IMG/VR virus record: IMGVR_UViG_3300000117_000067
Coordinates: 1-28,288 of that record
From: a virus
Direction: 5' to 3' (one strand)
Length of the DNA: 28,288 nt
The position numbers were made by a program, and so were the translations under genes. This document shows positions 21,130-28,288 of the stretch, in pieces. The notes beneath the pieces were generated by a model. It did not search any database and was not told the DNA's origin. It saw only the letters and a list, made by a program, of their open reading frames with translations. Position 1 is the stretch's first letter. Every line of letters starts with the position of its first letter.

Positions 21130-21377
21130 TGGCAAGAAACAATAAAAATTATTACAGGTATAAAGCATTACACGAAATTGGAAACGACAGAGCAGAAGAA
21201 GAAATGAATATTCAGGAGATAATGACATTCATTAATAACTATAAAAATAGTAAAGGTCGTTTACATCGGCATGTTAATTCTATGACTAATGTTATAGTAA
21301 ATCTGATGTATCAAATGCCTGAATATGAAATAGTAAAAAATGGGGTATGGGTATATACTCCTATCGGAGATGAATAA
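21129..21377 (+). CDS. Small probable winged-helix protein, 82 aa
   Basis: ATG 21129 overlaps the previous TAA; a GTG three codons earlier is possible. Basic start (ARNNKNYYRYKALHE), two helices (MNIQEIMTFINNYKN, HVNSMTNVIVNLMYQ) and a beta hairpin ending YEIVKNGVWVYTPI, the order of a winged helix-turn-helix. Its end supplies the GGAGATGA ribosome site of RFC-S. May regulate or bind DNA; a guess from fold pattern. Confidence 0.5.
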   Translation: MARNNKNYYRYKALHEIGNDRAEEEMNIQEIMTFINNYKNSKGRLHRHVNSMTNVIVNLMYQMPEYEIVKNGVWVYTPIGDE

Positions 21378-21378
21378 A

Positions 21379-22290
21379 ATGTTATGGACTGAAAAATATA
21401 GACCTCAACACTTAGATGAAATAGTGGGTCATTATAATTTAATAATGGATGCAGAAGAATGGCTACAAAATAAAGAGATGCCTAATCTTCTTTTATACGG
21501 TGTAGCGGGTACAGGTAAAACTGCATTCGCAGGGGCATTGGCTAATGATATATTAGGTGAGTTCAAAGATTCTAATTTCTATGAAATTAACGCCTCAGAT
21601 GATAGGAAACTTGAAACAGTTAGGACTAAGATTAAGGAAATAGCATCTACATCTAAAATAGGTGATGTACCATTCAAAATAGTTTTACTCGATGAGATGG
21701 ATGGTATGACTAAAGATGCTCAAAATGCACTAAAAAGGATTATGGAAAGATATTCAGAAAATTGTAGGTTTATAATAACCTGTAATGAAAGAAATCGTAT
21801 CATATATCCTTTACAATCTAGATGTGCTAATTATCTATTTATTAGATTGAGTGATGAGAATATGTCATTCATATTAAACAGAATATTAACACTAGAAAAA
21901 ATAACAAGTGTTGATAAAGAAGAACTCGATTCTTTTATATTGGGGCTGCATGGTGATATTCGTAGAGGAATTACCGAATTACAAGCATCAATTTCTAGTA
22001 AGAGTCCTCTATCAAAATTAAATCAAGAAAGCCTTGAGCCGTATGTTATTATAATTAATATGTTAAATGAAAATAAATATGAACAAGCATTAGACGAGGT
22101 ACATAAAATGATTTACAATTCTATTGACATGGCATCGTTGTGTGTTAATTTACATGATGCTGTTGTAGCAAAAGAAATGCAACACAAAAAGAAATTCCAA
22201 TATCTGCGAGTAATCGGGGAGGCTGAATGGCGTAGTAAAACCATGACTCCAAAATTATTAGCGAGTTGGATGATAGCACAAATGATATGA
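21379..22290 (+). CDS. rfcS: Replication factor C small subunit (clamp loader ATPase)
   Basis: 303 aa. ATG 21379 gives the canonical N-terminus LWTEKYRPQHLDEIVG of RFC-S. AAA+ motifs are intact: Walker A GVAGTGKT (41-48), Walker B LLDEMD (103-108), sensor 1 TCN (134-136), the SRC arginine-finger motif QSRC (146-149) and a sensor-2-type GDIRRGI. A helical C-terminal collar domain follows. It loads the sliding clamp (24697) onto primed DNA. Followed by an A-rich spacer and the SSB-like gene. Confidence 0.93.
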   Translation: MLWTEKYRPQHLDEIVGHYNLIMDAEEWLQNKEMPNLLLYGVAGTGKTAFAGALANDILGEFKDSNFYEINASDDRKLETVRTKIKEIASTSKIGDVPFKIVLLDEMDGMTKDAQNALKRIMERYSENCRFIITCNERNRIIYPLQSRCANYLFIRLSDENMSFILNRILTLEKITSVDKEELDSFILGLHGDIRRGITELQASISSKSPLSKLNQESLEPYVIIINMLNENKYEQALDEVHKMIYNSIDMASLCVNLHDAVVAKEMQHKKKFQYLRVIGEAEWRSKTMTPKLLASWMIAQMI

Positions 22291-22320
22291 AAAAAAAGAA
22301 AAAAAGAAAAGGTGAAAAAA

Positions 22321-23583
22321 ATGGAAAATAATGAAAATATTGAGAAATTAATGAAAGAAGTGGAATTGGGAGCAGGTCGAGTAGATTTAAGTCTAGAAGA
22401 TGCTGTTCTAAAGATAGATGAAATCTGTCAACAAAATGGTTTAGATAAAAACGAAGAACCATTAGTTGTGATGAATCTATGGAGACAGTACGTTGCAAGT
22501 GTAATGATGTCAAGAAAGAAAGATTCTGCCGATAATAACGAAAGCCCGACCAATGCTCCTAGCAACGGTTGGTTAAAACAAGCATTTGGTATGTTTGTAT
22601 CTTTAGATGAATCTAGAGATATGATGGAATGGAGTAGGAATAATGTATTCAATGAATATAATATGGATAAAGAAACTACCCTTGAATCAGGTAAAGTAGC
22701 AGTAGTAAATCAAATTGAAGATGGTACTTATCAAGTGATTAGATATCATGAAGGTGAAAGACAAGAAAGATTCATTCAGACATTACCTGCGGGAGCAATG
22801 CCGTTAGATGATGAAAAATGGTGGATAGTACCTTTAGATGCAGTTGCTAAATACAGAGAAGACCCTAACCCTAATTATGGTAAACCATTACCTAAAGAAG
22901 AGTTTAGAAGAAGTGGTGTATTTGTAGGTGAAGTTGATGGTAAGTTTGGTAAGTATTACTTTAATTATAAAGGTGATTCTTCTAAGGTTTTTGAACCAAA
23001 GACCTTTGAGTGGGTATCATTTAACTGTATCATAAACAGTTTTGATGAGACTAAGATTCATGGTATAACTACAAGAACTCTTGCTTCATTAGTAGTTAAT
23101 GATGAATTACCTGATGATTCTGATTCAAAGAGAGATATGAGTCAAACATCTAAACCTGATTTGATGATGGAATATGCTAGAGAGCATTATGTACCATTAA
23201 ACGATTTAGATAGGGCGCATAGTATGAATCTATCTAAAACATACCTAGAGAGGTTTGTTATTACTGATGGTAATGTGGCAAGTATGATACTTACACCTAC
23301 TGCTAATGGCAATAGAATAGTATCTATATCAGATTTGAATGCTGATTTTGAATATGATGGAGATGGCTATGTTGGTACAACTTGTTGGATACCTAGTAGT
23401 ATTGATATTGATTTTGGTGTAGGTTCTGATGTTATTGTAGTAGGTAGAACTTCACAACGCACAAATGATGATGGTTCATTAGATGGAACTACGCTAAATG
23501 TTAGCGGGTTGTTTGTAACTTCAAAGCGAGGTAAAGTTGTAGAAGTAGAAATTCCTGTTGAAGATGATACAGATTGGTTCTGA
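22321..23583 (+). CDS. Probable RPA/SSB-like single-strand DNA-binding protein, 420 aa
   Basis: ATG 22321 follows AAAAGGTGA; a GTG three codons earlier is less likely. N-terminal helical domain (LSLEDAVLKIDEICQQNG), a linker with Asn/Pro, a central beta-rich domain (120-250, for example GTYQVIRYHEGERQERFI), and a C-terminal OB-fold-like region (CWIPSSIDIDFGVGSDVIVVG, then TTLNVSGLFV). It ends in an acidic tip EDDTDWF, like the acidic aromatic tails of SSBs that recruit partners. Position between RFC-S and the Sak4 ATPase fits. No zinc finger seen; the assignment rests on layout. Confidence 0.5.
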   Translation: MENNENIEKLMKEVELGAGRVDLSLEDAVLKIDEICQQNGLDKNEEPLVVMNLWRQYVASVMMSRKKDSADNNESPTNAPSNGWLKQAFGMFVSLDESRDMMEWSRNNVFNEYNMDKETTLESGKVAVVNQIEDGTYQVIRYHEGERQERFIQTLPAGAMPLDDEKWWIVPLDAVAKYREDPNPNYGKPLPKEEFRRSGVFVGEVDGKFGKYYFNYKGDSSKVFEPKTFEWVSFNCIINSFDETKIHGITTRTLASLVVNDELPDDSDSKRDMSQTSKPDLMMEYAREHYVPLNDLDRAHSMNLSKTYLERFVITDGNVASMILTPTANGNRIVSISDLNADFEYDGDGYVGTTCWIPSSIDIDFGVGSDVIVVGRTSQRTNDDGSLDGTTLNVSGLFVTSKRGKVVEVEIPVEDDTDWF

Positions 23584-23592
23584 GGATATAAT

Positions 23593-23862
23593 ATGTATCA
23601 GATATCAGGGCAGATAATACATAGTCATAGTTTTGCTGTTCCATTAGAAACAGTAGAATTTTTGACAGTTAGGTTGAATGAAGAAACCGGGGAATACTGG
23701 TTAAAAATGCATTTGCCTTCTAGTAAAGAAATAAGAATAAAAGTAAGTGAGGCAGAAGTCAATTCCATATTAGGAGAATGGGCTATGTCTAAGGGTAATG
23801 ATGTTTATCCTGAATTTAATGGTGATAAAAATGAGTTGGAATACAGAAAAGGTAGAAGATAA
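23593..23862 (+). CDS. Small hypothetical protein, 89 aa
   Basis: ATG 23593 has TGAGGATATA upstream. Mostly beta (MYQISGQIIHSHSF, EFLTVRLNEETGEYWLKMHL), then a helix (SEAEVNSILGEWAMSK) and a basic tail (EYRKGRR). It overlaps the next gene by 32 bases. No family recognised; may assist the ssDNA-binding and recombination proteins beside it. Confidence 0.55.
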   Translation: MYQISGQIIHSHSFAVPLETVEFLTVRLNEETGEYWLKMHLPSSKEIRIKVSEAEVNSILGEWAMSKGNDVYPEFNGDKNELEYRKGRR

Positions 23863-24700
23863 TAGTGACACTTTTGCAGAAGCAAAGGCGAGGATTAAGG
23901 CACAGATTAAGGCACGAAATGAAAGGGAGAAATCCTTTTTATTGTGTTCTATTACTGGCGAGCCAAAGGTAGGTAAAACAGGAACAGCAATGGATTGTAG
24001 AACCACCAAAGAAATTGAAGAAGGATACAAAGTATTTATTCTAGATTTTGATGATGGGGCAGAACCTACTTGGGATTCAGGATGGGATAGAGATGAAAAC
24101 ATAGTAATCTTTAACCCTATTGAAATGAAAGGTGATGGAACAGTTGATTGGAATGAGACATTTCAGAATGCACATTCTTTCATAACATATGTTAAGGAAG
24201 AAATGGCAGAAGGAATACTTGTTAAATCAGTAATCTTTGATGGTGTGGATAAAGCATTTGAAGGGTCAGGTGATGTATTAAGGCAACACTTGGTAAGGTC
24301 TTCAAAGAGAGATGGATTGATTATACATGATACTGATTCTGTAACTGTTAAACCTCTAGATTGGAAGATTAGAAATAGAGTTTATAATCGTCTTTTAGAT
24401 GCGTTTATTGCTATTGATGCAGATAGGTTTTTGATAACACATATGAAACCTATCTATGGTAACATAGTTAATCCAGTACCTATTGGTGTTGTACCTGATT
24501 GGCATAAATCTACACCTGCTAGATTTACTCAAATGATACACATTAATAAAATTAAGAGTGGAGCAACAACTAATTATATTGCTGAATTACAAGCAAGTAA
24601 AACAAATCCCTCAATAGTAGGAAAGGAATGGACTGTATTTATTACCAATGGTGAAAATGTATGGTCAGGTATTCCTGAACTACGTGAGGGGAAATTATGA
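23831..24700 (+). CDS. Sak4-like RecA-fold ATPase
   Basis: ATG 23831 has GGTGAT four bases upstream. 289 aa. N-terminal basic helix (AEAKARIKAQIKARNERE), then Walker A GEPKVGKT (43-50), strand with acidic end YKVFILDFDDG (66-76) and Walker B SVIFDGVD (133-140). This is the layout of the phage AAA_24/Sak4 group, RecA-core single-strand annealing or pairing proteins. It probably works with the SSB-like protein in viral recombination and repair. Coupled by ATGA to the clamp gene. Confidence 0.75.
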   Translation: MSWNTEKVEDNSDTFAEAKARIKAQIKARNEREKSFLLCSITGEPKVGKTGTAMDCRTTKEIEEGYKVFILDFDDGAEPTWDSGWDRDENIVIFNPIEMKGDGTVDWNETFQNAHSFITYVKEEMAEGILVKSVIFDGVDKAFEGSGDVLRQHLVRSSKRDGLIIHDTDSVTVKPLDWKIRNRVYNRLLDAFIAIDADRFLITHMKPIYGNIVNPVPIGVVPDWHKSTPARFTQMIHINKIKSGATTNYIAELQASKTNPSIVGKEWTVFITNGENVWSGIPELREGKL

Positions 24701-25485
24701 GATTTGTAATAGATAATAAAAAGTTTATTGATGCATTAAGTGCAGTAGCATTGAGAGGTAAATATCCTAGTGGCGGTGCAACTAAGATTAAAACATTGTC
24801 AGATTATGCGTACATAGTTGCTGATATGAATGATGGACTACCGTCATCAATTACTTTGTATAATGCAAATGACTCTACTGCTTGTTCTATTAAAGTACAA
24901 GATAACGAAAACTTGAGCATGGTTCACATTGGGGGTGAATCTGTTCTTGATATTTCTAAGTTGAAGAAGTATCTTAAACCTATGAAAGGATTAGTTACTG
25001 TAAATATTGGTGAAACTATCACGTTGGATACTACAACTAAACATGCTACAATACCAACAGTAATTAACCATCCATCATTCTCTATGATTGCATTGGTTAG
25101 AAATATTGATTTAGATGGTAAAGATGTAAATAACTTACCTACATTTGGTAAGGCTAATGTTCAGTTTGAGGCAGCAGTTATGTTAACTTCTGATTCATTG
25201 AAAGATGCTTGTGCCACTTGTGATGTTGCTAACACATCTAGATACATATTAGAATCTACTTCTAATGATTTCAGAATAAGTATTCCTGAAGTTAATACAG
25301 AAACGATTGTAGTATATCCTGATACATTAACCGTTGAAGGTGAAGAAGCAATAGTAGAATTGACAGGTGAGTTTGCTCATTTTTTAGATGGGATAACTAC
25401 CATCTATCTTAAGGATGATTTTCCGGTGTTGATTACATCCCCTAATAGAGTTTTAATTAAAGCACCTAGATTTAATCCGAGGTAA
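24697..25485 (+). CDS. pcn: PCNA-like sliding clamp
   Basis: 262 aa, the size of archaeal PCNA, coupled by ATGA to the Sak4-like gene. Two similar alpha/beta halves: FVIDNKKFIDALSAVALRG at the start and DSLKDACATCDVA at about 165, each like the helix that opens a clamp domain. C-terminal IYLKDDFPVLITSP and LIKAPR match the DDxPL...LAPR ending of PCNA. The trimeric ring would tether PolB and ligase to DNA. Divergent in sequence, but context with RFC and PolB supports it. Confidence 0.8.
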   Translation: MRFVIDNKKFIDALSAVALRGKYPSGGATKIKTLSDYAYIVADMNDGLPSSITLYNANDSTACSIKVQDNENLSMVHIGGESVLDISKLKKYLKPMKGLVTVNIGETITLDTTTKHATIPTVINHPSFSMIALVRNIDLDGKDVNNLPTFGKANVQFEAAVMLTSDSLKDACATCDVANTSRYILESTSNDFRISIPEVNTETIVVYPDTLTVEGEEAIVELTGEFAHFLDGITTIYLKDDFPVLITSPNRVLIKAPRFNPR

Positions 25486-25490
25486 TATAT

Positions 25491-27194
25491 ATGATAATTA
25501 GTGAAACAACAGAAGGAATATACACAGCATGGCGGGATGATACAGGTAAAAGGGAACGCTGTATCACCCCCCACTCTGTTTTTAGACCATATTTCTATAT
25601 TTTAGCAAGTGATTCTAAACCTGAGAATATTATTAGTAGAGATAAATGGGGCAATAGTAGAGTATTAACTGTATCTTATGAAGAAAATAGAGCATATAAA
25701 AGTCTACAAAACCTACCTTTAACTAGAGTTTCCTGTAAAAACCCTCAAGAGATGAGGAAGGTAAAGGATGAGTTTACTACTACTTTTGAAGCAGACGTAA
25801 GATATACACATAGATATGCTGTTGATGTATTTTACAAGACTAATAGTGAAACGATACGTTTCTTTGGTGAAAAAGGATTTCCTGAATATGATTTAAGAAA
25901 GTGTTATTGGGACATGGAATGGATGCAAGGTGGAGAACATGATGGTAAGATTACTTGTATAGTTATGTATGATAATTTTGAAAAGAAGTTTCATAGATAT
26001 AGTTGGTTTCCTACGAAAAGAAACTTAAGTGAAAATACTGTAAGAGAAGATACAGAAGAGTTTGTCTTTGATAATGAGAAAGCAATGGTACTTTATTTCT
26101 TAACAGTAATAAATAAACAAGACCCTGATATGTTAATATCTTGGTTTGGAAACAGATTCGATTTACCTAAGTTATTAGAAAGATGTGCTGCACTTAATCT
26201 AGACGCTAGGTTATTATCACCTGTTTGGGAAGTTGATGGGTTCAAGAATAATAAAAACAGTTATTCGTTTAATAGAGATTTTTTTGGCCCTATTGAACAA
26301 CCAATTAAAGGAAGAATAACATTGAGTTTAGATGTAGCATTTGAAAGACAATGGAATGATGCTCAACGCGGTACTCTTCCTTCACTATCCTTAGATTATG
26401 TATCGAATCTAGTTCTAGGTTCTAAGAAATTAGTTAGTGAAAAGTTTCCTGACAAGCAGGAGTTTTTCAGAAGAGGTTGGTTAGAAGATTCTGACACTTA
26501 TTTACAGTATGCTTTAATAGATGTTGAACTAATTAAAGAGTTAGATGAAACAAACTATTTATCAGAAGCAGTATTGTCATTACAGCGTTTAATCAAAGCC
26601 CCGTTTGATGCCTGTTTTTATGCAAGTAATATGGGTGCAATATATTTCATGCGTAATGCTTGGTGGAAAGCACCATCATCAACTGATGGAGTCAAGATTA
26701 ACTACGAAGGTGCAATGATATATGACCCGTTGAAAGAAGGTACTAATGGTTTACATCAAGGTGTAGCAGCATTTGATTATGCACAACTATATCCATCAAT
26801 GATGATAGCACGTAATATATCTTGGGAAACTAAATCAGATGTTCCAACAGAATTTGCTGTAAACATTTCTACTCCTAGAGATTTCTCACCTGCTAAAACT
26901 AAAACAATGTTATATTACAAGACTGATGAATTAGGAATATTACCTAAATCAGTTTTAGAATTAAAAGCATTGAGAGATGAGTACAAAAAGAAAATGAAAG
27001 AAGCGACAACTAAAGATGATAAGGTTAAATGGAATAACAATCAGTTAGCAGTAAAGCGATTGATGGCAAGTTTCTATGGTATTATCGGGTATCAGGGTTT
27101 TGGTTGGTCTGATGTAGATATAGCCGCTAGTATTACTGCTAGTGCAAGACAAGCAATTAGATATGCTGCATTAAAAGTGGAGGGATTAGAATAG
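25491..27194 (+). CDS. polB: Family B DNA polymerase, N-terminal part (exonuclease and palm/fingers)
   Basis: 567 aa. Exonuclease motifs are complete: Exo I YWDMEW (D141, E143), Exo II WFGNRFD (N221, D224), Exo III YALID (Y340, D344). Polymerase motif A is DYAQLYPSMM (429-438) and motif B is KRLMASFYG (522-530). The protein then stops at ALKVEGLE, at the end of the helix that in one-piece enzymes leads to motif C. Motif C begins the separate gene at 27499, so this half has proofreading residues but lacks the second catalytic aspartate. It must pair with the C-terminal part to polymerise. Confidence 0.92.
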   Translation: MIISETTEGIYTAWRDDTGKRERCITPHSVFRPYFYILASDSKPENIISRDKWGNSRVLTVSYEENRAYKSLQNLPLTRVSCKNPQEMRKVKDEFTTTFEADVRYTHRYAVDVFYKTNSETIRFFGEKGFPEYDLRKCYWDMEWMQGGEHDGKITCIVMYDNFEKKFHRYSWFPTKRNLSENTVREDTEEFVFDNEKAMVLYFLTVINKQDPDMLISWFGNRFDLPKLLERCAALNLDARLLSPVWEVDGFKNNKNSYSFNRDFFGPIEQPIKGRITLSLDVAFERQWNDAQRGTLPSLSLDYVSNLVLGSKKLVSEKFPDKQEFFRRGWLEDSDTYLQYALIDVELIKELDETNYLSEAVLSLQRLIKAPFDACFYASNMGAIYFMRNAWWKAPSSTDGVKINYEGAMIYDPLKEGTNGLHQGVAAFDYAQLYPSMMIARNISWETKSDVPTEFAVNISTPRDFSPAKTKTMLYYKTDELGILPKSVLELKALRDEYKKKMKEATTKDDKVKWNNNQLAVKRLMASFYGIIGYQGFGWSDVDIAASITASARQAIRYAALKVEGLE

Positions 27195-27325
27195 GTAAAA
27201 TAATATTTATTAGTAAAATATTTAAATGTAAATTGTGTAAGTTTCATAAAACGGATAATGCTTTTACATTAGAAGAAGGCGGCATATGTTGTGAAGAATG
27301 TTGGGGTAATATGAATGAGAAATAG
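27191..27325 (+). CDS. Mini zinc-ribbon protein, about 44 aa, apparent ATA start
   Basis: No ATG/GTG/TTG opens this frame, but GGAGGG sits six bases before ATA 27191, which overlaps the PolB TAG. The frame then codes a basic start and KCKLCK...CCEECW, a Cys4 knuckle, ending GNMNEK. The conserved-looking Cys pattern supports a real protein. It overlaps the next mini-gene. Confidence 0.4.
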   Translation: MGKIIFISKIFKCKLCKFHKTDNAFTLEEGGICCEECWGNMNEK

Positions 27326-27404
27326 ATTAATATGTAGATGGTGCAAGGCCAAAGTATCTTGGAAGCATGATAGACGAAGACGATGTGATAGTTGTAAGGA
27401 ATGA
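27315..27404 (+). CDS. Mini zinc-ribbon protein, 29 aa
   Basis: ATG 27315 lies inside the end of the previous mini-gene. CRWC and CDSC pairs flank a very basic stretch (KAKVSWKHDRRRR), a compact Cys4 zinc knuckle likely to bind nucleic acid. ATGA overlap with the next small frame. Confidence 0.45.
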   Translation: MRNRLICRWCKAKVSWKHDRRRRCDSCKE

Positions 27405-27502
27405 TAATTATGAAAGATAAAATGTTAATAAGAATGATATATGTAATAGGTAAAATATCTACACTGATAAGTAGATTTAATAGTAGTAGGTGGAGAAAAT
27501 GA
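27401..27502 (+). CDS. Basic micropeptide, 33 aa
   Basis: ATG 27401 overlaps the previous TGA, and its own TGA overlaps the ATG of the polymerase C-terminal part. Amphipathic or weakly hydrophobic (MLIRMIYVIGKISTLI) with a basic end (RFNSSRWRK). The codons for RWRK supply the GGTGGAG ribosome site of the following gene, so it may exist mainly for coupling. Confidence 0.4.
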   Translation: MIIMKDKMLIRMIYVIGKISTLISRFNSSRWRK

Positions 27503-28288
27503 AAGTGGTTTACGGTCATACTGATTCTATTTATGTTAAGTGTGAAAGTATTGAGAAAGGAGAAGAGATTTGTGCTATGTTGAATGAGTCTGTAAGAGAA
27601 TACTTTCCTAATATTTTAGGGCTAAAAGAACATCCTGTGACACTAGAGTTTGAAAAGTATTTTGAAACACTAGGAGTCGGTGCAACAAAGAACAGAAATG
27701 CAGGAATGATTTCTTGGAAAGATGGTGATTTCTTAGATAGTAAAGAGTTTGTTATGACAGGCTTTACCGCTAAAAGAATATCAGAAACGGCACTTGCTAA
27801 AGAGGTACAAATAAAGGTTTTGAAAATGTGGGTAATGAACCACTCAGAAGAAGAAATACTAGATTATTTAGTATCTATTTATCAAGATACTTTACAAGGT
27901 AGATTAACACTTGATAAAATATTAAAGCGTAGTAGATATAAAGAAGAAAGATTTCATGTTTATTGTACTGTATGTAAGAAATCATATCATTTAGAAGATG
28001 ATAAATGTAACTGTGTTCTTCCTAATAACAAATCTGCACTGACTACTGCTAGAAAAAGTGGCAAAGGTTGGGCTTCGGCAGGAAAAAGACCTACTGTTGG
28101 TGCAGGTATATTGGGTGTACTAATGTACAATAAAACTAACACTACGCCAATAGAAGATACTTACTTGTATCTTAAAATGAAAGACTATCCATCTATGATT
28201 AATCACCCAATAACAGGGAACTCATTTGTTCCTAATTATATGGCGGGATTAACAGAAGAGGATTTTAAAACAATTACACCTGATTGGG
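27499..28288 (+). CDS. polB: Family B DNA polymerase, C-terminal part (motif C and thumb; runs off the window)
   Basis: ATG 27499 with GGTGGAGAAA upstream. It opens directly with motif C, VVYGHTDSIYV, where the canonical YGDTDS has His7 in place of the first Asp; the second Asp (D9) is kept. The palm/thumb KKRYAG-like motif follows as KNRNAG (64-69). A Cys4 group C156, C159, C170, C172 in the thumb region is unusual. KSGKGWASAGKRPTVGAG begins a loop near the visible end. 263 aa are visible. It pairs with the 25491-27194 product. Confidence 0.88.
   Translation, partial: MKVVYGHTDSIYVKCESIEKGEEICAMLNESVREYFPNILGLKEHPVTLEFEKYFETLGVGATKNRNAGMISWKDGDFLDSKEFVMTGFTAKRISETALAKEVQIKVLKMWVMNHSEEEILDYLVSIYQDTLQGRLTLDKILKRSRYKEERFHVYCTVCKKSYHLEDDKCNCVLPNNKSALTTARKSGKGWASAGKRPTVGAGILGVLMYNKTNTTPIEDTYLYLKMKDYPSMINHPITGNSFVPNYMAGLTEEDFKTITPDW

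Noticed and set aside
22145-22652. Leftward open frames opposite RFC-S and the SSB-like gene
   Set aside because: They are antisense shadows with Leu/Ser/Phe-rich low-complexity products and no ribosome site; the rightward genes have clear motifs and starts.
27192-27499. Intein or intron in the polymerase gap
   Set aside because: No Cys/Ser at the junction, no intein blocks, and the gap holds separate short frames with their own starts; no bulge-helix-bulge was evident by eye.

Overview
The window looks like part of the genome of a double-stranded DNA virus of an archaeon, most likely a tailed virus of marine planktonic Euryarchaeota (the magrovirus type). That placement is inferred from gene content; no search was run. 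The DNA is AT-rich, and genes are packed with 1-4 base stop/start overlaps and clear Shine-Dalgarno sequences. The replication set is archaeal: family B polymerase, PCNA-type clamp, RFC small subunit plus a degenerate large-subunit-like partner, ATP-dependent ligase, Sak4-type ATPase and an RPA/SSB-like protein. A TFB, a PC4-like protein and two histone-fold proteins also point to an archaeal host. No capsid, portal, terminase, integrase, tRNA or CRISPR is visible, so this is the early/replication half of a larger genome.

Layout. Bases 1-1850 hold a leftward block of unknown genes. Bases 1850-2600 hold a divergently oriented paralogue of one of them. Four copies of the palindrome ACCATATGGT lie in this part, three of them within a shared composite promoter. 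Bases 2640-3240 are non-coding and very AT-rich, with repeated GTGGAAACGAGAG motifs like archaeal origin recognition boxes, so this is a candidate origin. One Nmad1/DUF1599-like gene follows. Bases 3660-4469 have no gene but carry several strong stem-loops and long-range stems, suggesting structured RNAs. From 4470 to the right edge everything reads rightward as what looks like one long operon.

The operon begins with unknown proteins and a series of very small zinc-ribbon proteins. Next come a beta-grasp ubiquitin-like protein with a Gly-Gly tail, an adenosylcobalamin-dependent ribonucleotide reductase, a protein with an E2-like HPH...Cys motif, TFB, a ThiF/E1-like adenylating enzyme and a JAMM/MPN+ protease. 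Together these could form a viral ubiquitin-like conjugation and removal pathway, with TFB between the E2-like and E1 genes. A lipoprotein rich in N-glycosylation sequons, a PC4-like protein, a small histone-fold protein, the ligase and a second histone-fold protein follow. The rest is a replisome cassette running clamp loader, SSB, Sak4, clamp, polymerase.

The polymerase gene is split exactly between motif B and motif C, and three mini-genes fill the gap. The C-terminal piece has YGHTDS instead of YGDTDS and a Cys4 cluster in the thumb region; it runs off the right edge.
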